A DNA stretch of 48,524 bases from assembly GCA_903860195.1 (NCBI GenBank), contig CAIOPO010000040.1:1-48524 (forward strand). The letters are read 5' to 3'. A model generated the notes under the pieces. That model was given only the letters and a program-made list of their open reading frames with translations. It did no database searches and was not told the DNA's origin. Both the position numbers and the translations under genes were made by a program. The DNA is from an uncultured Opitutia bacterium. GTDB lineage: Bacteria; Verrucomicrobiota; Verrucomicrobiia; Opitutales; UBA953. Below, piece after piece: positions 28,516-36,509 of the stretch (position 1 is the first letter of the stretch; the number at the start of each line of letters is the position of its first letter).

Positions 28516-28974
28516 ATGAAGCTCCACTCCCTGCCCGCCATCAAGGGCTCCACTCACCGCCACAAGGTCCTCGGCCGCGGCCGCGGCTCCGGCCACGGCA
28601 AGACCTCCGGTCGCGGACACAAGGGCATGAAGGCCCGTTCCGGCGGCGGTCATCGCCCCGGCTTCGAAGGCGGCCAGATGCCGCTCTACCGCCGTCTTCC
28701 GCACCGCGGATTCCGCAACGTCAACCGCGTCGAGTTCGCGGTCGTCAACGTGCGCGACTTCCAGGAGCTCGAAGGCAAGTCGTTCGGTCCGGCCGAGCTC
28801 GCCGCCGCGGGCGTCATCCGCGCCGACGGGCGTCCTCTCAAGGTGCTCGCCGCCGGTGAGCTGACCCGCGCCGTCACCGTCTCCGCCCACGGCTTCTCCG
28901 CTTCCGCCAAGGCCAAGATCGAGGCCGCCGGCGGCAAGGCCGTGGTCCTCGGCGGTCAGGCCGAGGCCAAGTGA
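28516..28974 (+). CDS. rplO: 50S ribosomal protein L15
   Basis: 152 aa (E. coli 144). GRGRGSGHGKTSGRGHKGMK is the glycine-rich RNA-binding N-terminal part, followed by RPGFEGGQMPLYRRLPHRGF. The C-terminal globular part has LTRAVTVSAHGFSASAKAKI. Late assembly protein of the 50S. Next to secY (15 bp), as in the spc operon. Confidence 0.97.
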   Translation: MKLHSLPAIKGSTHRHKVLGRGRGSGHGKTSGRGHKGMKARSGGGHRPGFEGGQMPLYRRLPHRGFRNVNRVEFAVVNVRDFQELEGKSFGPAELAAAGVIRADGRPLKVLAAGELTRAVTVSAHGFSASAKAKIEAAGGKAVVLGGQAEAK

Positions 28975-28989
28975 TCTGACGGAGCCCCG

Positions 28990-30516
28990 ATGCTCTCGGC
29001 CTTCGCCAACTGCTGGAGGATTCCCGAGCTCCGGGCCCGCCTGATCGCGACCGTGGCCCTGGTGTTCGTCGCCCGCATCGGCGCGAACATCCCGCTCCCC
29101 GGCATCGACCCGAAGGACATCCTCGAGTACTACGCCTCCATGGCCGACAAGGCCACCGGCGGCGTCGTGGCGATGTACAACATGTTCACGGGCGGCGCGC
29201 TCCTGAAAGGGGCGATCTTCTCCCTGGGCATCATGCCTTACATCAGCGCGTCGATCATCATGCAGCTGATGTCGGCCGTCGTGCCCTCGATCGCGCGCCT
29301 GCAGCAGGAGGGCGAGGTCGGCCGCCAGAAGGTCGCGCAGTATTCCCGTTACCTCACCATCCTGATCGCGGTCATCCAGTCGGCCCTCCTCCTCGGCGCC
29401 TTCTGCAATCCGCAGCAGGTCGGCCAGGCCCTCGGCCTCGGCGACTTCCGCGGCACCATCGTCGTGATGGAGAGCAAGACCCTCTTCGTCTGCCTCGGCG
29501 TCTGCCTCCTCACCTCGGGCGCGATCGTCATGCTCTGGCTGGGCGAGCAGATCACCCAGCGCGGCATCGGCAACGGCACCTCCCTGCTGATCACCGTCGG
29601 CATCCTCGCCGACATCCCGGGCGCCATCACCTCCTTCGCGAGCCTCGCCTTCGGCGGCAAGGTCGGCGCGGCCGCCGCGGCCTCCAACGGCTGGGAGAAG
29701 GCCGTCGGCATGGTGCTGCTGTTCGTCGTCGTGACCGCCGCCATGGTCGCCATCAACCAGGCGGTCCGCAAGATCCCGATCCAGTACGCGCAGCGCATGG
29801 TGGGCCGCAAGATGTACGGCGCCCAGACCAACTACCTGCCGCTCAAGGTGAACTACGCGGGCGTGATGCCGGTCATCTTCGCCGGCGCCATCATGAGCTT
29901 CCCGCCGATGCTGCTGAACCCCCTGAGCACGCTCTCCCCGACCCTGGATTTCCTGCACGGCTGGGCCGACCTCTTCAGCCGCAGCAACGCCTTCTACTAC
30001 ACCGTCTACTCCGTGCTCATCTTCGGATTCAGCTACTTCTGGATCTCGATCATGTTCCGTCCGGTGCAGATCGCCGACGACCTCAAGAAGAACAACGGCT
30101 ACATCCTCGGCGTGCGTCCCGGCGAGCACACGGCGCAGTTCCTCGACTTCGTGATGACGCGGCTGACGCTGGCCGGCTCGCTCTTCCTCCTCGTCATCGC
30201 CCTGATGCCCGACTTCTTCATCGTCAACCTCGGCTTCCCGATGCGTCTGGCGACCTTCCTCGGCGGCACCGGCGGCCTCATCACGGTCGGCGTGATGCTG
30301 GACACCATGCGCCAGGTGGAGACTTACCTGCTGCAGCGCAACTACGAGGGCTTCCTCAAGAAGGGACGCATCGGCGGAGTGCCCGTGCCGGCGCCCGGCG
30401 TCCGCCCCGAAGGCGAAGCCTCCGTCCTGGGCACGCTCGAGAAGGTGTGCCTGCTGCTGTTCATCCTGGGCGCCGTGGCCTGGGGCCTGAACCACTGGGG
30501 GCCTTTCGCCCGCTGA
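28990..30516 (+). CDS. secY: preprotein translocase subunit SecY
   Basis: 508 aa, longer than E. coli SecY (443), with ten predicted membrane helices forming the Sec channel. ARIGANIPLPGIDP marks helix 1 and the plug region. SLGIMPYISASIIMQLMSAV is the helix 2 lateral gate; GIGNGTSLLITVGILADIP and YWISI-type helix 9 sequence follow. The R-rich cytosolic loops are KIPIQYAQRMVGRKMYG and the VRPGEHTAQFLDFVMTR loop. A GGAG lies upstream. adk, which commonly follows secY, is absent; map comes next after 13 bp. Confidence 0.98.
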   Translation: MLSAFANCWRIPELRARLIATVALVFVARIGANIPLPGIDPKDILEYYASMADKATGGVVAMYNMFTGGALLKGAIFSLGIMPYISASIIMQLMSAVVPSIARLQQEGEVGRQKVAQYSRYLTILIAVIQSALLLGAFCNPQQVGQALGLGDFRGTIVVMESKTLFVCLGVCLLTSGAIVMLWLGEQITQRGIGNGTSLLITVGILADIPGAITSFASLAFGGKVGAAAAASNGWEKAVGMVLLFVVVTAAMVAINQAVRKIPIQYAQRMVGRKMYGAQTNYLPLKVNYAGVMPVIFAGAIMSFPPMLLNPLSTLSPTLDFLHGWADLFSRSNAFYYTVYSVLIFGFSYFWISIMFRPVQIADDLKKNNGYILGVRPGEHTAQFLDFVMTRLTLAGSLFLLVIALMPDFFIVNLGFPMRLATFLGGTGGLITVGVMLDTMRQVETYLLQRNYEGFLKKGRIGGVPVPAPGVRPEGEASVLGTLEKVCLLLFILGAVAWGLNHWGPFAR

Positions 30517-30529
30517 GTCTCGGAAGGGG

Positions 30530-31291
30530 ATGATCGACCTGAAGTCGGCCGAGGAGCTGGGTCGCATGCGCGCCGCTTGCGCCGCCGCGGCCCGCGTGCT
30601 GCGCGACCTGTCTGCGTTGGTCGTGCCCGGAGTGACCACCGCCGGACTCGATCAGGCGGCCAAGGGGCTGATGCTCAGGCACGGCTGTGAGAGCGCCTGC
30701 CACGGTTACGTGGTGAACCGGCTCACCTACCCGGGGCACATCTGCGTCTCCGTCAACGACGAGGTCGTGCACGGCATCGGATCGCCCGCCCGGATCATCC
30801 GGGAAGGCGACCTGGTCTCGCTCGACGTCGTGGTGCGGCGGGAGGGCTTCATCGGGGACAACGCCCGGACCGTCATGGTCGGCGAGGTCGACCCCGAGCA
30901 CCGCCGGCTTTGCGTGGACACCGAGAAGGCCCTCATGGCGGGCATCGGGGCCGTCCGGCCCGGCGGCAGGGTGGGGGACATTTCCGCTGCCATCCAGGCC
31001 GCCCTCACCCCGGGGGGGTATGGCATCGTCCGCGACTTCGTCGGCCATGGGGTGGGCCGGAAAATGCATGAAGAACCTCAGATTCCCAACTTTGGGAAGG
31101 CGGGGACTGGACCTAAGTTATTGTCAGGAATGGCTTTGGCAATTGAGCCGATGGTCAATCTTGGCACCCACAAGATCGTCATGGCTTCGGACGGTTGGAC
31201 CGCCCGGACCGCCGATGGCAGGCCTTCCGCCCACTTTGAGCACACTGTTCTGGTGACCGACGACGGCGCCGAGATTTTAACCCTCCCTTGA
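30530..31291 (+). CDS. map: methionine aminopeptidase, type I
   Basis: 253 aa. Removes the initiator methionine from new proteins. Metal ligands are visible: Asp in VSLDVVVRREG, Asp in GDNARTV, His in VGHGVGRKMHE, Glu in LAIEPMVN and Glu in AHFEHTVLV. A GGAAGGGG Shine-Dalgarno precedes the ATG. The last 230 bp are less GC-rich with several non-C/G-ending codons (TTA, CTT), unlike the strongly biased genes around it. map next to secY is common in many phyla. Confidence 0.97.
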   Translation: MIDLKSAEELGRMRAACAAAARVLRDLSALVVPGVTTAGLDQAAKGLMLRHGCESACHGYVVNRLTYPGHICVSVNDEVVHGIGSPARIIREGDLVSLDVVVRREGFIGDNARTVMVGEVDPEHRRLCVDTEKALMAGIGAVRPGGRVGDISAAIQAALTPGGYGIVRDFVGHGVGRKMHEEPQIPNFGKAGTGPKLLSGMALAIEPMVNLGTHKIVMASDGWTARTADGRPSAHFEHTVLVTDDGAEILTLP

Positions 31292-31369
31292 CCCTATTTT
31301 TTGCTTTCAAATCCCGCCAGAACCTTCACGTTTCGACCCCTTTCCCACCTTCCCAACAGCCCGTAGACC
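31292..31369 (+). promoter_or_regulatory. AT-richer gap before rpsM, lacking infA and rpmJ
   Basis: In many bacteria infA and rpmJ lie here; no reading frame for either is present in these 78 bp. TTGACC at 31288-31293 resembles a -35, but no good -10 lies 16-18 bases downstream. An internal promoter for the rpsM-rplQ segment is possible. Confidence 0.25.
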
Positions 31370-31753
31370 ATGCCTCGAATCCTCGGCGTAGACATTCCCA
31401 ACAACAAGAAAGTGGAGATTTCTCTCCGCTACATCTACGGCATCGGCCCCCGCCGCGCCACGGAGATCTGCGAGGCGCTCGGCTTCGACCCCTCCATGCG
31501 GGCCCAGAACCTCTCCGAGGAGCAGCTCAACAAGATCGTCGAGTACATCGTGCGCATGGGTTACATGTGCGAGGGCGACCTCCGTCGTGAAATCGGCCAG
31601 AATCTGAAGCGTCTCCAGGCCATCAAGTGCTACCGCGGCCTCCGCCACTTCCGCGGACTGCCCGTCCGCGGCCAGCGCACCCGTACCAACGCCCGCACCC
31701 GCAAGGGCAAGCGCAAGACCGTCGGCGTCGCCGCCCCGGCCGCCGCCAAGTAA
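31370..31753 (+). CDS. rpsM: 30S ribosomal protein S13
   Basis: 127 aa (E. coli 118). Contacts the P-site tRNA and bridges to the 50[21 protein letters not shown] and [17 protein letters not shown] (helix-hairpin-helix) open it. [20 protein letters not shown] is the conserved basic tail, followed by a short Ala-rich end. Confidence 0.98.
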   Translation: MPRILGVDIPNNKKVEISLRYIYGIGPRRATEICEALGFDPSMRAQNLSEEQLNKIVEYIVRMGYMCEGDLRREIGQNLKRLQAIKCYRGLRHFRGLPVRGQRTRTNARTRKGKRKTVGVAAPAAAK

Positions 31754-31773
31754 TCCCCTTCATCTTTCGATAA

Positions 31774-32325
31774 ATGAGCGAAGAAGCCCCCAAGACTCCC
31801 AAGGCCCGCAAGCCGAAGACCGAGGCCGCCGCCGCGCCCGCCCCGGCTCCCGCCGAGGCCGTGCCCGCCGCCGCGGCTCCCGCCGAGGCCGGCGCAGAAC
31901 GCAAGGAGATCACCGCCAAGGAGCTCCTCGGTGAGGAGGTCGGCGAAATCAAGATCCGCCGCGCCAAGGGTTCGAAGAACATCTCCACCGGCGTCTGCCA
32001 CATCCTCGCCACCTTCAACAACACCAAGGTCACCATCACCGACGCCAACGGCAACGTGATCTCCTGGGGCAGCGCCGGCCGCCACCAGTTCCGCGGTTCC
32101 CGCAAGTCCACCGCCTACGCCGCGCAGGTCGTCTGCCAGGAGGCGGCCAAGCAGGCCATGGCCCACGGACTCAAGGACGTCTCCGTCCGCGTCAAGGGCC
32201 CCGGCATGGGCCGTGACAGCGCCATCCGCGCGCTCCAGGTGCTCGGCCTCAACGTCACCTCGATCGTCGACGCCACCCCCATTCCTCACAACGGCTGCCG
32301 CCCGCCCAAGCGTCGCCGCGTCTGA
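31774..32325 (+). CDS. rpsK: 30S ribosomal protein S11 with long N-terminal extension
   Basis: 183 aa, whereas bacterial S11 is usually about 129. The first 55 or so residues are Ala/Pro/Glu/Lys-rich and probably disordered ([20 protein letters not shown]), with a helical-looking [13 protein letters not shown] before the core. The S11 core starts near residue 62 with [20 protein letters not shown] and ends [15 protein letters not shown]11 lies in the platform by the mRNA exit. The start follows TTCGATAA; an internal ATG that would restore the short form is not present at the right place. Confidence 0.96.
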   Translation: MSEEAPKTPKARKPKTEAAAAPAPAPAEAVPAAAAPAEAGAERKEITAKELLGEEVGEIKIRRAKGSKNISTGVCHILATFNNTKVTITDANGNVISWGSAGRHQFRGSRKSTAYAAQVVCQEAAKQAMAHGLKDVSVRVKGPGMGRDSAIRALQVLGLNVTSIVDATPIPHNGCRPPKRRRV

Positions 32326-32420
32326 GGAAGCTCCCCTTTCCGCATCACCGTCCGGCCATGGCAAACCGGGCGGGAACTCCCAATCCGCCAACCAAAGAAC
32401 CCTCATCATAAAAAGCAGCC

Positions 32421-33029
32421 ATGTCGCGCTACACCGGACCCACCACGAAGCTCAACCGTCGCTTCGGACAGAACATCTTCACGACCTCCAAGGGCGAGGA
32501 ACGCCGCCCTTATCCTCCCGGCATCCACGGGAAGACCACGCGCCGCAAGGTCTCCGAATACGGCGTCGGCCTCAATGAGAAGCAGAAGCTTCGCATGATG
32601 TACGGCCTCACCGAGAAGCAGTTCCGCCTCTCCTTCGAGCGTGCCAAGCGCATGGGCGGCGTCGCCGGCGACAATTTCCTCCGCATCCTCGAGACCCGCC
32701 TCGACAACGTCGTCTACCGCCTCGGCTTCGCCAATTCCCGCTCCGCCGCCCGTCAGCTCGTCTCCCACGGCCACATCCGCGTCGACGGACACAAGGTCGA
32801 CGTCCCCAGTTTCGCCGTCCGTCCCGGAGCCAAGATCGAAGTGCGCGACCGCACCTCCTCCAAGCAGCTCGCCACCCGCGCCGTCGAGGAGGGACAGGGC
32901 CGCACCCCGCCCGCCTGGCTCGTCGTGCTTCCCGAGCAGCTCAGCGGACAGGCCGTCCGCGAGCCCGCCAAGGAGGAGCTCCCCGCCGACGTCAACGTCC
33001 AGATCATCGTCGAGTTCTACAGCCGCTGA
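32421..33029 (+). CDS. rpsD: 30S ribosomal protein S4
   Basis: 202 aa (E. coli 206), zinc-free form. Primary 16S binder and, in E. coli, alpha-operon repressor. SRYTGPTTKLNRRFGQNIFT, YPPGIHGKTTRRKVSEYG and the S4 domain RLDNVVYRLGFANSRSAARQ then VSHGHIRVDGHKVDVPSF are seen. A 95-bp gap (32326-32420) before it has no recognisable gene or obvious promoter. Confidence 0.98.
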   Translation: MSRYTGPTTKLNRRFGQNIFTTSKGEERRPYPPGIHGKTTRRKVSEYGVGLNEKQKLRMMYGLTEKQFRLSFERAKRMGGVAGDNFLRILETRLDNVVYRLGFANSRSAARQLVSHGHIRVDGHKVDVPSFAVRPGAKIEVRDRTSSKQLATRAVEEGQGRTPPAWLVVLPEQLSGQAVREPAKEELPADVNVQIIVEFYSR

Positions 33030-33060
33030 TCCAGACCAACCCCTCAACCGGACACACGCC

Positions 33061-34077
33061 ATGCCCAAGCGCCTCGGACAGTTCCAGAAACCCAAGACCC
33101 TCTCCAAGGACAAGTCCTCGGAGACCTCCACCTACGCCCGTTACGTGGCCGAGCCTTTCGAGACCGGCTTCGGACACACCATCGGCAACTCCCTCCGCCG
33201 CATCCTCCTGAGCTCCATCGAGGGCGCCGCCATCTCCTCGGTCACCATCGAGGGCGTGCAGCACGAGTTCCAGCCCATCGAGGGCGTGGTCGAGGACGTC
33301 ACGGAGATCGTCCTCAACCTCAAGAAGGTGCTCATCCGCACCGAGGCCTCCAAGCGCGAGCCGTTCAAGGGCGTCATCGACGTCAACAAGAGCGGCGTCG
33401 TGAAGGCCTCCGACATCAAGTTCGAGACCAAGGGTTCCACCGTCTCCCTCGTCAATCCCGACCAGGTCATCTGCACCCTCGACAAGAAGCGCCGCTTCTT
33501 CGCCGACCTCGAGGTCACCGTCGGCCGCAGCTGGGCCTCCGCCGAGGAGAACAAGAAGGCCGAGCAGACCATCGGCACCATCCCGGTCGACTCCCTCTTC
33601 TCTCCCGTCACCCTCGTGAAGTACTCCGTCGAGAGCAGCCGTTCCGGCGACAAGACGGACTACGACAAGCTCGTCCTCGAGGTCAGCACGGACGGCCGCA
33701 TCACCCCCGACGAGGCCCTCAAGGAGGCCTCCGCCATCATGCGCCACCACCTCGACGTGTTCGACAAGGTCTCCACCGAGACCGTCGAGTTCGAGAGCGG
33801 CCAGGCCGCCGTCAGCGAGGAGCAGAACCGCCTCCGCAAGCTCCTCAACATGTCGGTCAATGAGATCGAGCTCTCGGTCCGCGCCGCCAACTGCCTCAAC
33901 AACGCCAACATCAACACCGTCGGCGAACTGGCGATGAAGACCGAGCAGGAGATGCTCAAGTACCGCAACTTCGGCAAGAAGTCGCTCAACGAGATCAAGC
34001 AGAAGCTCGAGCAGCTCGGCCTTTCCCTCGGCCAGAAGATCAACGAGAGCATGCTCGACAAGGGCGTGAACTCCTGA
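33061..34077 (+). CDS. rpoA: RNA polymerase alpha subunit
   Basis: 338 aa (E. coli 329). Dimer that nucleates polymerase assembly. The N-terminal domain has FETGFGHTIGNSLRRILLSS and SVTIEGVQHEFQPIEGVVED; the C-terminal domain has LSVRAANCLNNANINTVGEL and YRNFGKKSLNEIKQKLEQLG, the UP-element and activator-contact surface. The start at 33061 is the conserved one; the longer open frame through rpsD is a high-GC artefact. Located in the standard alpha-operon order before rplQ. Confidence 0.98.
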   Translation: MPKRLGQFQKPKTLSKDKSSETSTYARYVAEPFETGFGHTIGNSLRRILLSSIEGAAISSVTIEGVQHEFQPIEGVVEDVTEIVLNLKKVLIRTEASKREPFKGVIDVNKSGVVKASDIKFETKGSTVSLVNPDQVICTLDKKRRFFADLEVTVGRSWASAEENKKAEQTIGTIPVDSLFSPVTLVKYSVESSRSGDKTDYDKLVLEVSTDGRITPDEALKEASAIMRHHLDVFDKVSTETVEFESGQAAVSEEQNRLRKLLNMSVNEIELSVRAANCLNNANINTVGELAMKTEQEMLKYRNFGKKSLNEIKQKLEQLGLSLGQKINESMLDKGVNS

Positions 34078-34096
34078 ACCCGGAAATCCGCGACCC

Positions 34097-34567
34097 ATGC
34101 GTCACCGCTCCCATCGCCACGTGCTCGGCGTCAAGACCGCCCACCGCCGGTCCCTGATCGCCAGCCTCGCCTCCGCGCTGTTCATCAACGCGCGCATCAC
34201 CACGACCCTCTCCCGCGCCCGCGCCCTGCGCCCGTTCGCCGAGAAGGTCATCACCCTCGCCAAGAAGGCGGCCCAGTCCTCCGACAAGGCGGTCAAGCTG
34301 CACTACTACCGCCTGGCCCTCTCCCGCGTGCGCAACGAGGAGGCCTGCCGTCTGCTCTTCAAGGAGGAGCGCGTCGGCCAGTTCCTGTCCCGCAACGGAG
34401 GCTACACCCGCATCTACAAGATCGGCGCCCGCAAGGGCGACGCCGCCGAGACCGCGCTCATCGAGCTGGTCGGCAAGGACGACAAGGCCCCCGCCATGAC
34501 CCCCAAGGCCAAGGCCGCCCGCAAGCCCAAGGCCGAGAAGGCCGAGGCCGCTCCGGCGCAGGCCTGA
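34097..34567 (+). CDS. rplQ: 50S ribosomal protein L17 with C-terminal tail
   Basis: 156 aa (E. coli 127). Located near the exit tunnel. MRHRSHRHVLGVKTAHRRSL, LIASLASALFINARITTTLS and SRNGGYTRIYKIGARKGDAA are canonical. A Lys/Ala-rich tail of about 30 residues, including TPKAKAARKPKAEKAEAAPA, follows. Last gene of the superoperon, closed by the terminator at 34594. Confidence 0.98.
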   Translation: MRHRSHRHVLGVKTAHRRSLIASLASALFINARITTTLSRARALRPFAEKVITLAKKAAQSSDKAVKLHYYRLALSRVRNEEACRLLFKEERVGQFLSRNGGYTRIYKIGARKGDAAETALIELVGKDDKAPAMTPKAKAARKPKAEKAEAAPAQA

Positions 34568-34593
34568 TCCCGCCCGCCCAGGCCGTCCACCGA

Positions 34594-34629
34594 GACGCGT
34601 CCGCCGGCAGGCGGCGCGTCTTGTCTTTT
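34594..34629 (+). terminator. Rho-independent terminator of the ribosomal superoperon
   Basis: GACGCG (34594-34599), a bulged T, CCGCC, the loop GGCA, then GGCGG CGCGTC (34610-34620) make an 11-bp stem, followed by TTGTCTTTT. It starts 27 bp after the rplQ stop. It may not be complete, since the next gene begins only 11 bp downstream. Confidence 0.8.
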
Positions 34630-34640
34630 CAGCGAACCCC

Positions 34641-34877
34641 ATGCTCCAGCCCGTCGACCTTGACGCCTTCCTGGCCTTCCTGGCCGGGCTGGCCGCGCTG
34701 GTCATCATCGGGCTGCAGGCCTGGTATGACCGGCGGGACGCGCTGCTGGCCGACCACCGGCGGCTGAACTCCGCCTTCTCCTGCGCGCGCTGCGGCACGA
34801 CCTACGTGCGCCCCCGGCGCCGCGAGGAGGCCGCCTGCCCCCGCTGCGGCTGGAACAATGTTCGCCTCAGGTTCTGA
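34641..34877 (+). CDS. small membrane-anchored zinc-ribbon protein
   Basis: 78 aa. One hydrophobic helix (about residues 9-26, [19 protein letters not shown]) is followed by a basic segment and a zinc ribbon, CARC ... CPRC with 17 residues between the pairs. The orientation suggests a cytoplasmic ribbon. I do not recognise a family; such ribbons often bind nucleic acid or protein. It lies immediately after the superoperon terminator and ends 22 bp before guaA, so it may be co-transcribed with guaA. Confidence 0.7.
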   Translation: MLQPVDLDAFLAFLAGLAALVIIGLQAWYDRRDALLADHRRLNSAFSCARCGTTYVRPRRREEAACPRCGWNNVRLRF

Positions 34878-34899
34878 AACTCCCACACTGACCGTCCCC

Positions 34900-36459
34900 A
34901 TGGCAGCCCCCCAGTCCATCGCCATCCTCGATTTCGGCTCGCAGCTCACCAAGGTGATCGCCCGGCGCGTGCGCGAGTGCAACGTCCACTCCCGCATCTA
35001 CCCGTTCAACGTCTCCCCGGAGCAGCTGCGGGCGGACGGCGTGGTCGGCGTGATCCTTTCGGGCGGCCCCGACAGCGTGAAGGCCAAGGGCTCGCCCCAT
35101 CCTCACCCCGGAGTCTTTGAAATGGGCCTGCCCGTGCTCGGCATCTGCTACGGCGTGCAGCTCATGGGCCAGATGCTGGGCGGCAACGTGGCCAGCAGCT
35201 CGCACCGCGAGTACGGCCACGGGACGCTTTCCTTCGGCAAGGGCTCGCTGCTCCTCCAGGGGCTGAAGTCGCCCCTGCGCGTCTGGAATTCCCACGGCGA
35301 CAAGGTCACGCGCCTGCCCCGCGGATTCAAGGCGGTCGCCCGCACCGAGAATTCGGAGTGCGCCGTGATCGAGGATCCCCGCCGCCGCTTCTTCGGCATC
35401 CAGTTCCACCCCGAGGTCGCCCATTCCGAGCGCGGCATCGACATCCTCCGCAACTTTCTCTTCCGCATCTGCCGCTGCCGGGCTGACTGGGTCATGGAGG
35501 ACTACCTGGAGACGGCCGTCCGCGAAATCCGCGAGAAGGTGGGCCGCTCACAGGTCATCCTGGGCCTCTCGGGCGGAGTCGACTCCTCCGTCGCCGCCGC
35601 GCTCATCCAGCGCGCCATCGGCCGCCAGCTCACCTGCGTGTTCGTCGACAACGGCCTGCTGCGTCTCAATGAGCGCGCCCAGGTCGAGAGGATGTTCCGC
35701 GGCAAGTTCAAGGTCGACCTGCGCGTGGTCGACGCGTCCGAGGTCTTCCTGCGCAAGCTCCGCGGGGTCACCGATCCGGAGCGCAAGCGCAAGATCATCG
35801 GCCACGAGTTCATCAAGGTCTTCGAGCGCTCCGTCGCGGAGGTCCAGCGCCGCAAGAAGGGGAAGGTCGAGTTCCTCGCGCAGGGCACGCTCTATCCCGA
35901 CGTCATCGAGTCGCTCTCGCCCCACGGCGGCCCCGCCGTGACCATCAAGAGCCACCACAACGTGGGCGGCCTGCCCAAGCGCATGAAGCTCCGCCTGCTC
36001 GAGCCGCTCCGCGAGCTCTTCAAGGACGAGGTGAGGGCGCTCGGCGAGGCCCTGGGCCTGCCGCGCGAGATGGTCTGGCGCCACCCCTTCCCCGGCCCCG
36101 GACTCGCCGTCAGGGTCTGCGGCGACATCACCCGCGAACGGCTCGACGTCCTCCGTCAGGCGGACGACATCTTCATCCGCGAGCTGCGCGACTCCGGTCA
36201 GTATGACAAGGTCTGGCAGGCCTTCGCCGTCTTCCTGCCGGTCCGCAGCGTGGGCGTGATGGGCGACGGACGGACCTACGACAACGTCTGCGCCCTCCGG
36301 GCGGTCACCTCCTCCGACGCGATGACGGCCGACTGGGCCCGCCTGCCTTACGAGGTGCTCCAGCGCGCCTCCACGAAGATCATCAACCAGGTCAAGGGCA
36401 TCAACCGGGTCGTCTACGACGTCTCCTCGAAGCCGCCGGCCACCATCGAATGGGAATGA
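34900..36459 (+). CDS. guaA: GMP synthase (glutamine-hydrolysing)
   Basis: 519 aa. Converts XMP to GMP with ATP and glutamine. The N-terminal class I amidotransferase has the catalytic Cys at about residue 83 in [10 protein letters not shown] and the His-Glu pair in [11 protein letters not shown]. The ATP-pyrophosphatase P-loop is [16 protein letters not shown], with [12 protein letters not shown] following. C-terminal dimerisation residues include [12 protein letters not shown] and the [20 protein letters not shown] end. I chose the ATG at 34900; an in-frame ATG at 34858 overlaps the upstream gene and adds 14 unconserved residues. Confidence 0.98.
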   Translation: MAAPQSIAILDFGSQLTKVIARRVRECNVHSRIYPFNVSPEQLRADGVVGVILSGGPDSVKAKGSPHPHPGVFEMGLPVLGICYGVQLMGQMLGGNVASSSHREYGHGTLSFGKGSLLLQGLKSPLRVWNSHGDKVTRLPRGFKAVARTENSECAVIEDPRRRFFGIQFHPEVAHSERGIDILRNFLFRICRCRADWVMEDYLETAVREIREKVGRSQVILGLSGGVDSSVAAALIQRAIGRQLTCVFVDNGLLRLNERAQVERMFRGKFKVDLRVVDASEVFLRKLRGVTDPERKRKIIGHEFIKVFERSVAEVQRRKKGKVEFLAQGTLYPDVIESLSPHGGPAVTIKSHHNVGGLPKRMKLRLLEPLRELFKDEVRALGEALGLPREMVWRHPFPGPGLAVRVCGDITRERLDVLRQADDIFIRELRDSGQYDKVWQAFAVFLPVRSVGVMGDGRTYDNVCALRAVTSSDAMTADWARLPYEVLQRASTKIINQVKGINRVVYDVSSKPPATIEWE

Positions 36460-36509
36460 GAGCGATGGCCCGTTGACACCCTGCGTCACGGCCGCAACCT
36501 CCCTCCCGT

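Noticed and set aside
28381-30639. Open frame of 752 codons on the minus strand opposite rpsE-secY
   Set aside because: Same mirror effect; Ala/Glu/Asp/His-rich translation, no recognisable motif, and the plus strand encodes certain genes.
31292-31369. Possible rpmJ (L36) or infA in the gap
   Set aside because: No frame with the short Cys/His-containing L36 or IF1-like sequence is present.
32357-32410. Tiny open frame of 17 codons before rpsD
   Set aside because: No Shine-Dalgarno, no similarity and a length expected by chance.
32641-33060. Upstream extension of rpoA through rpsD
   Set aside because: The stretch is an out-of-frame reading of rpsD; RpoA homology begins at the ATG at 33061.
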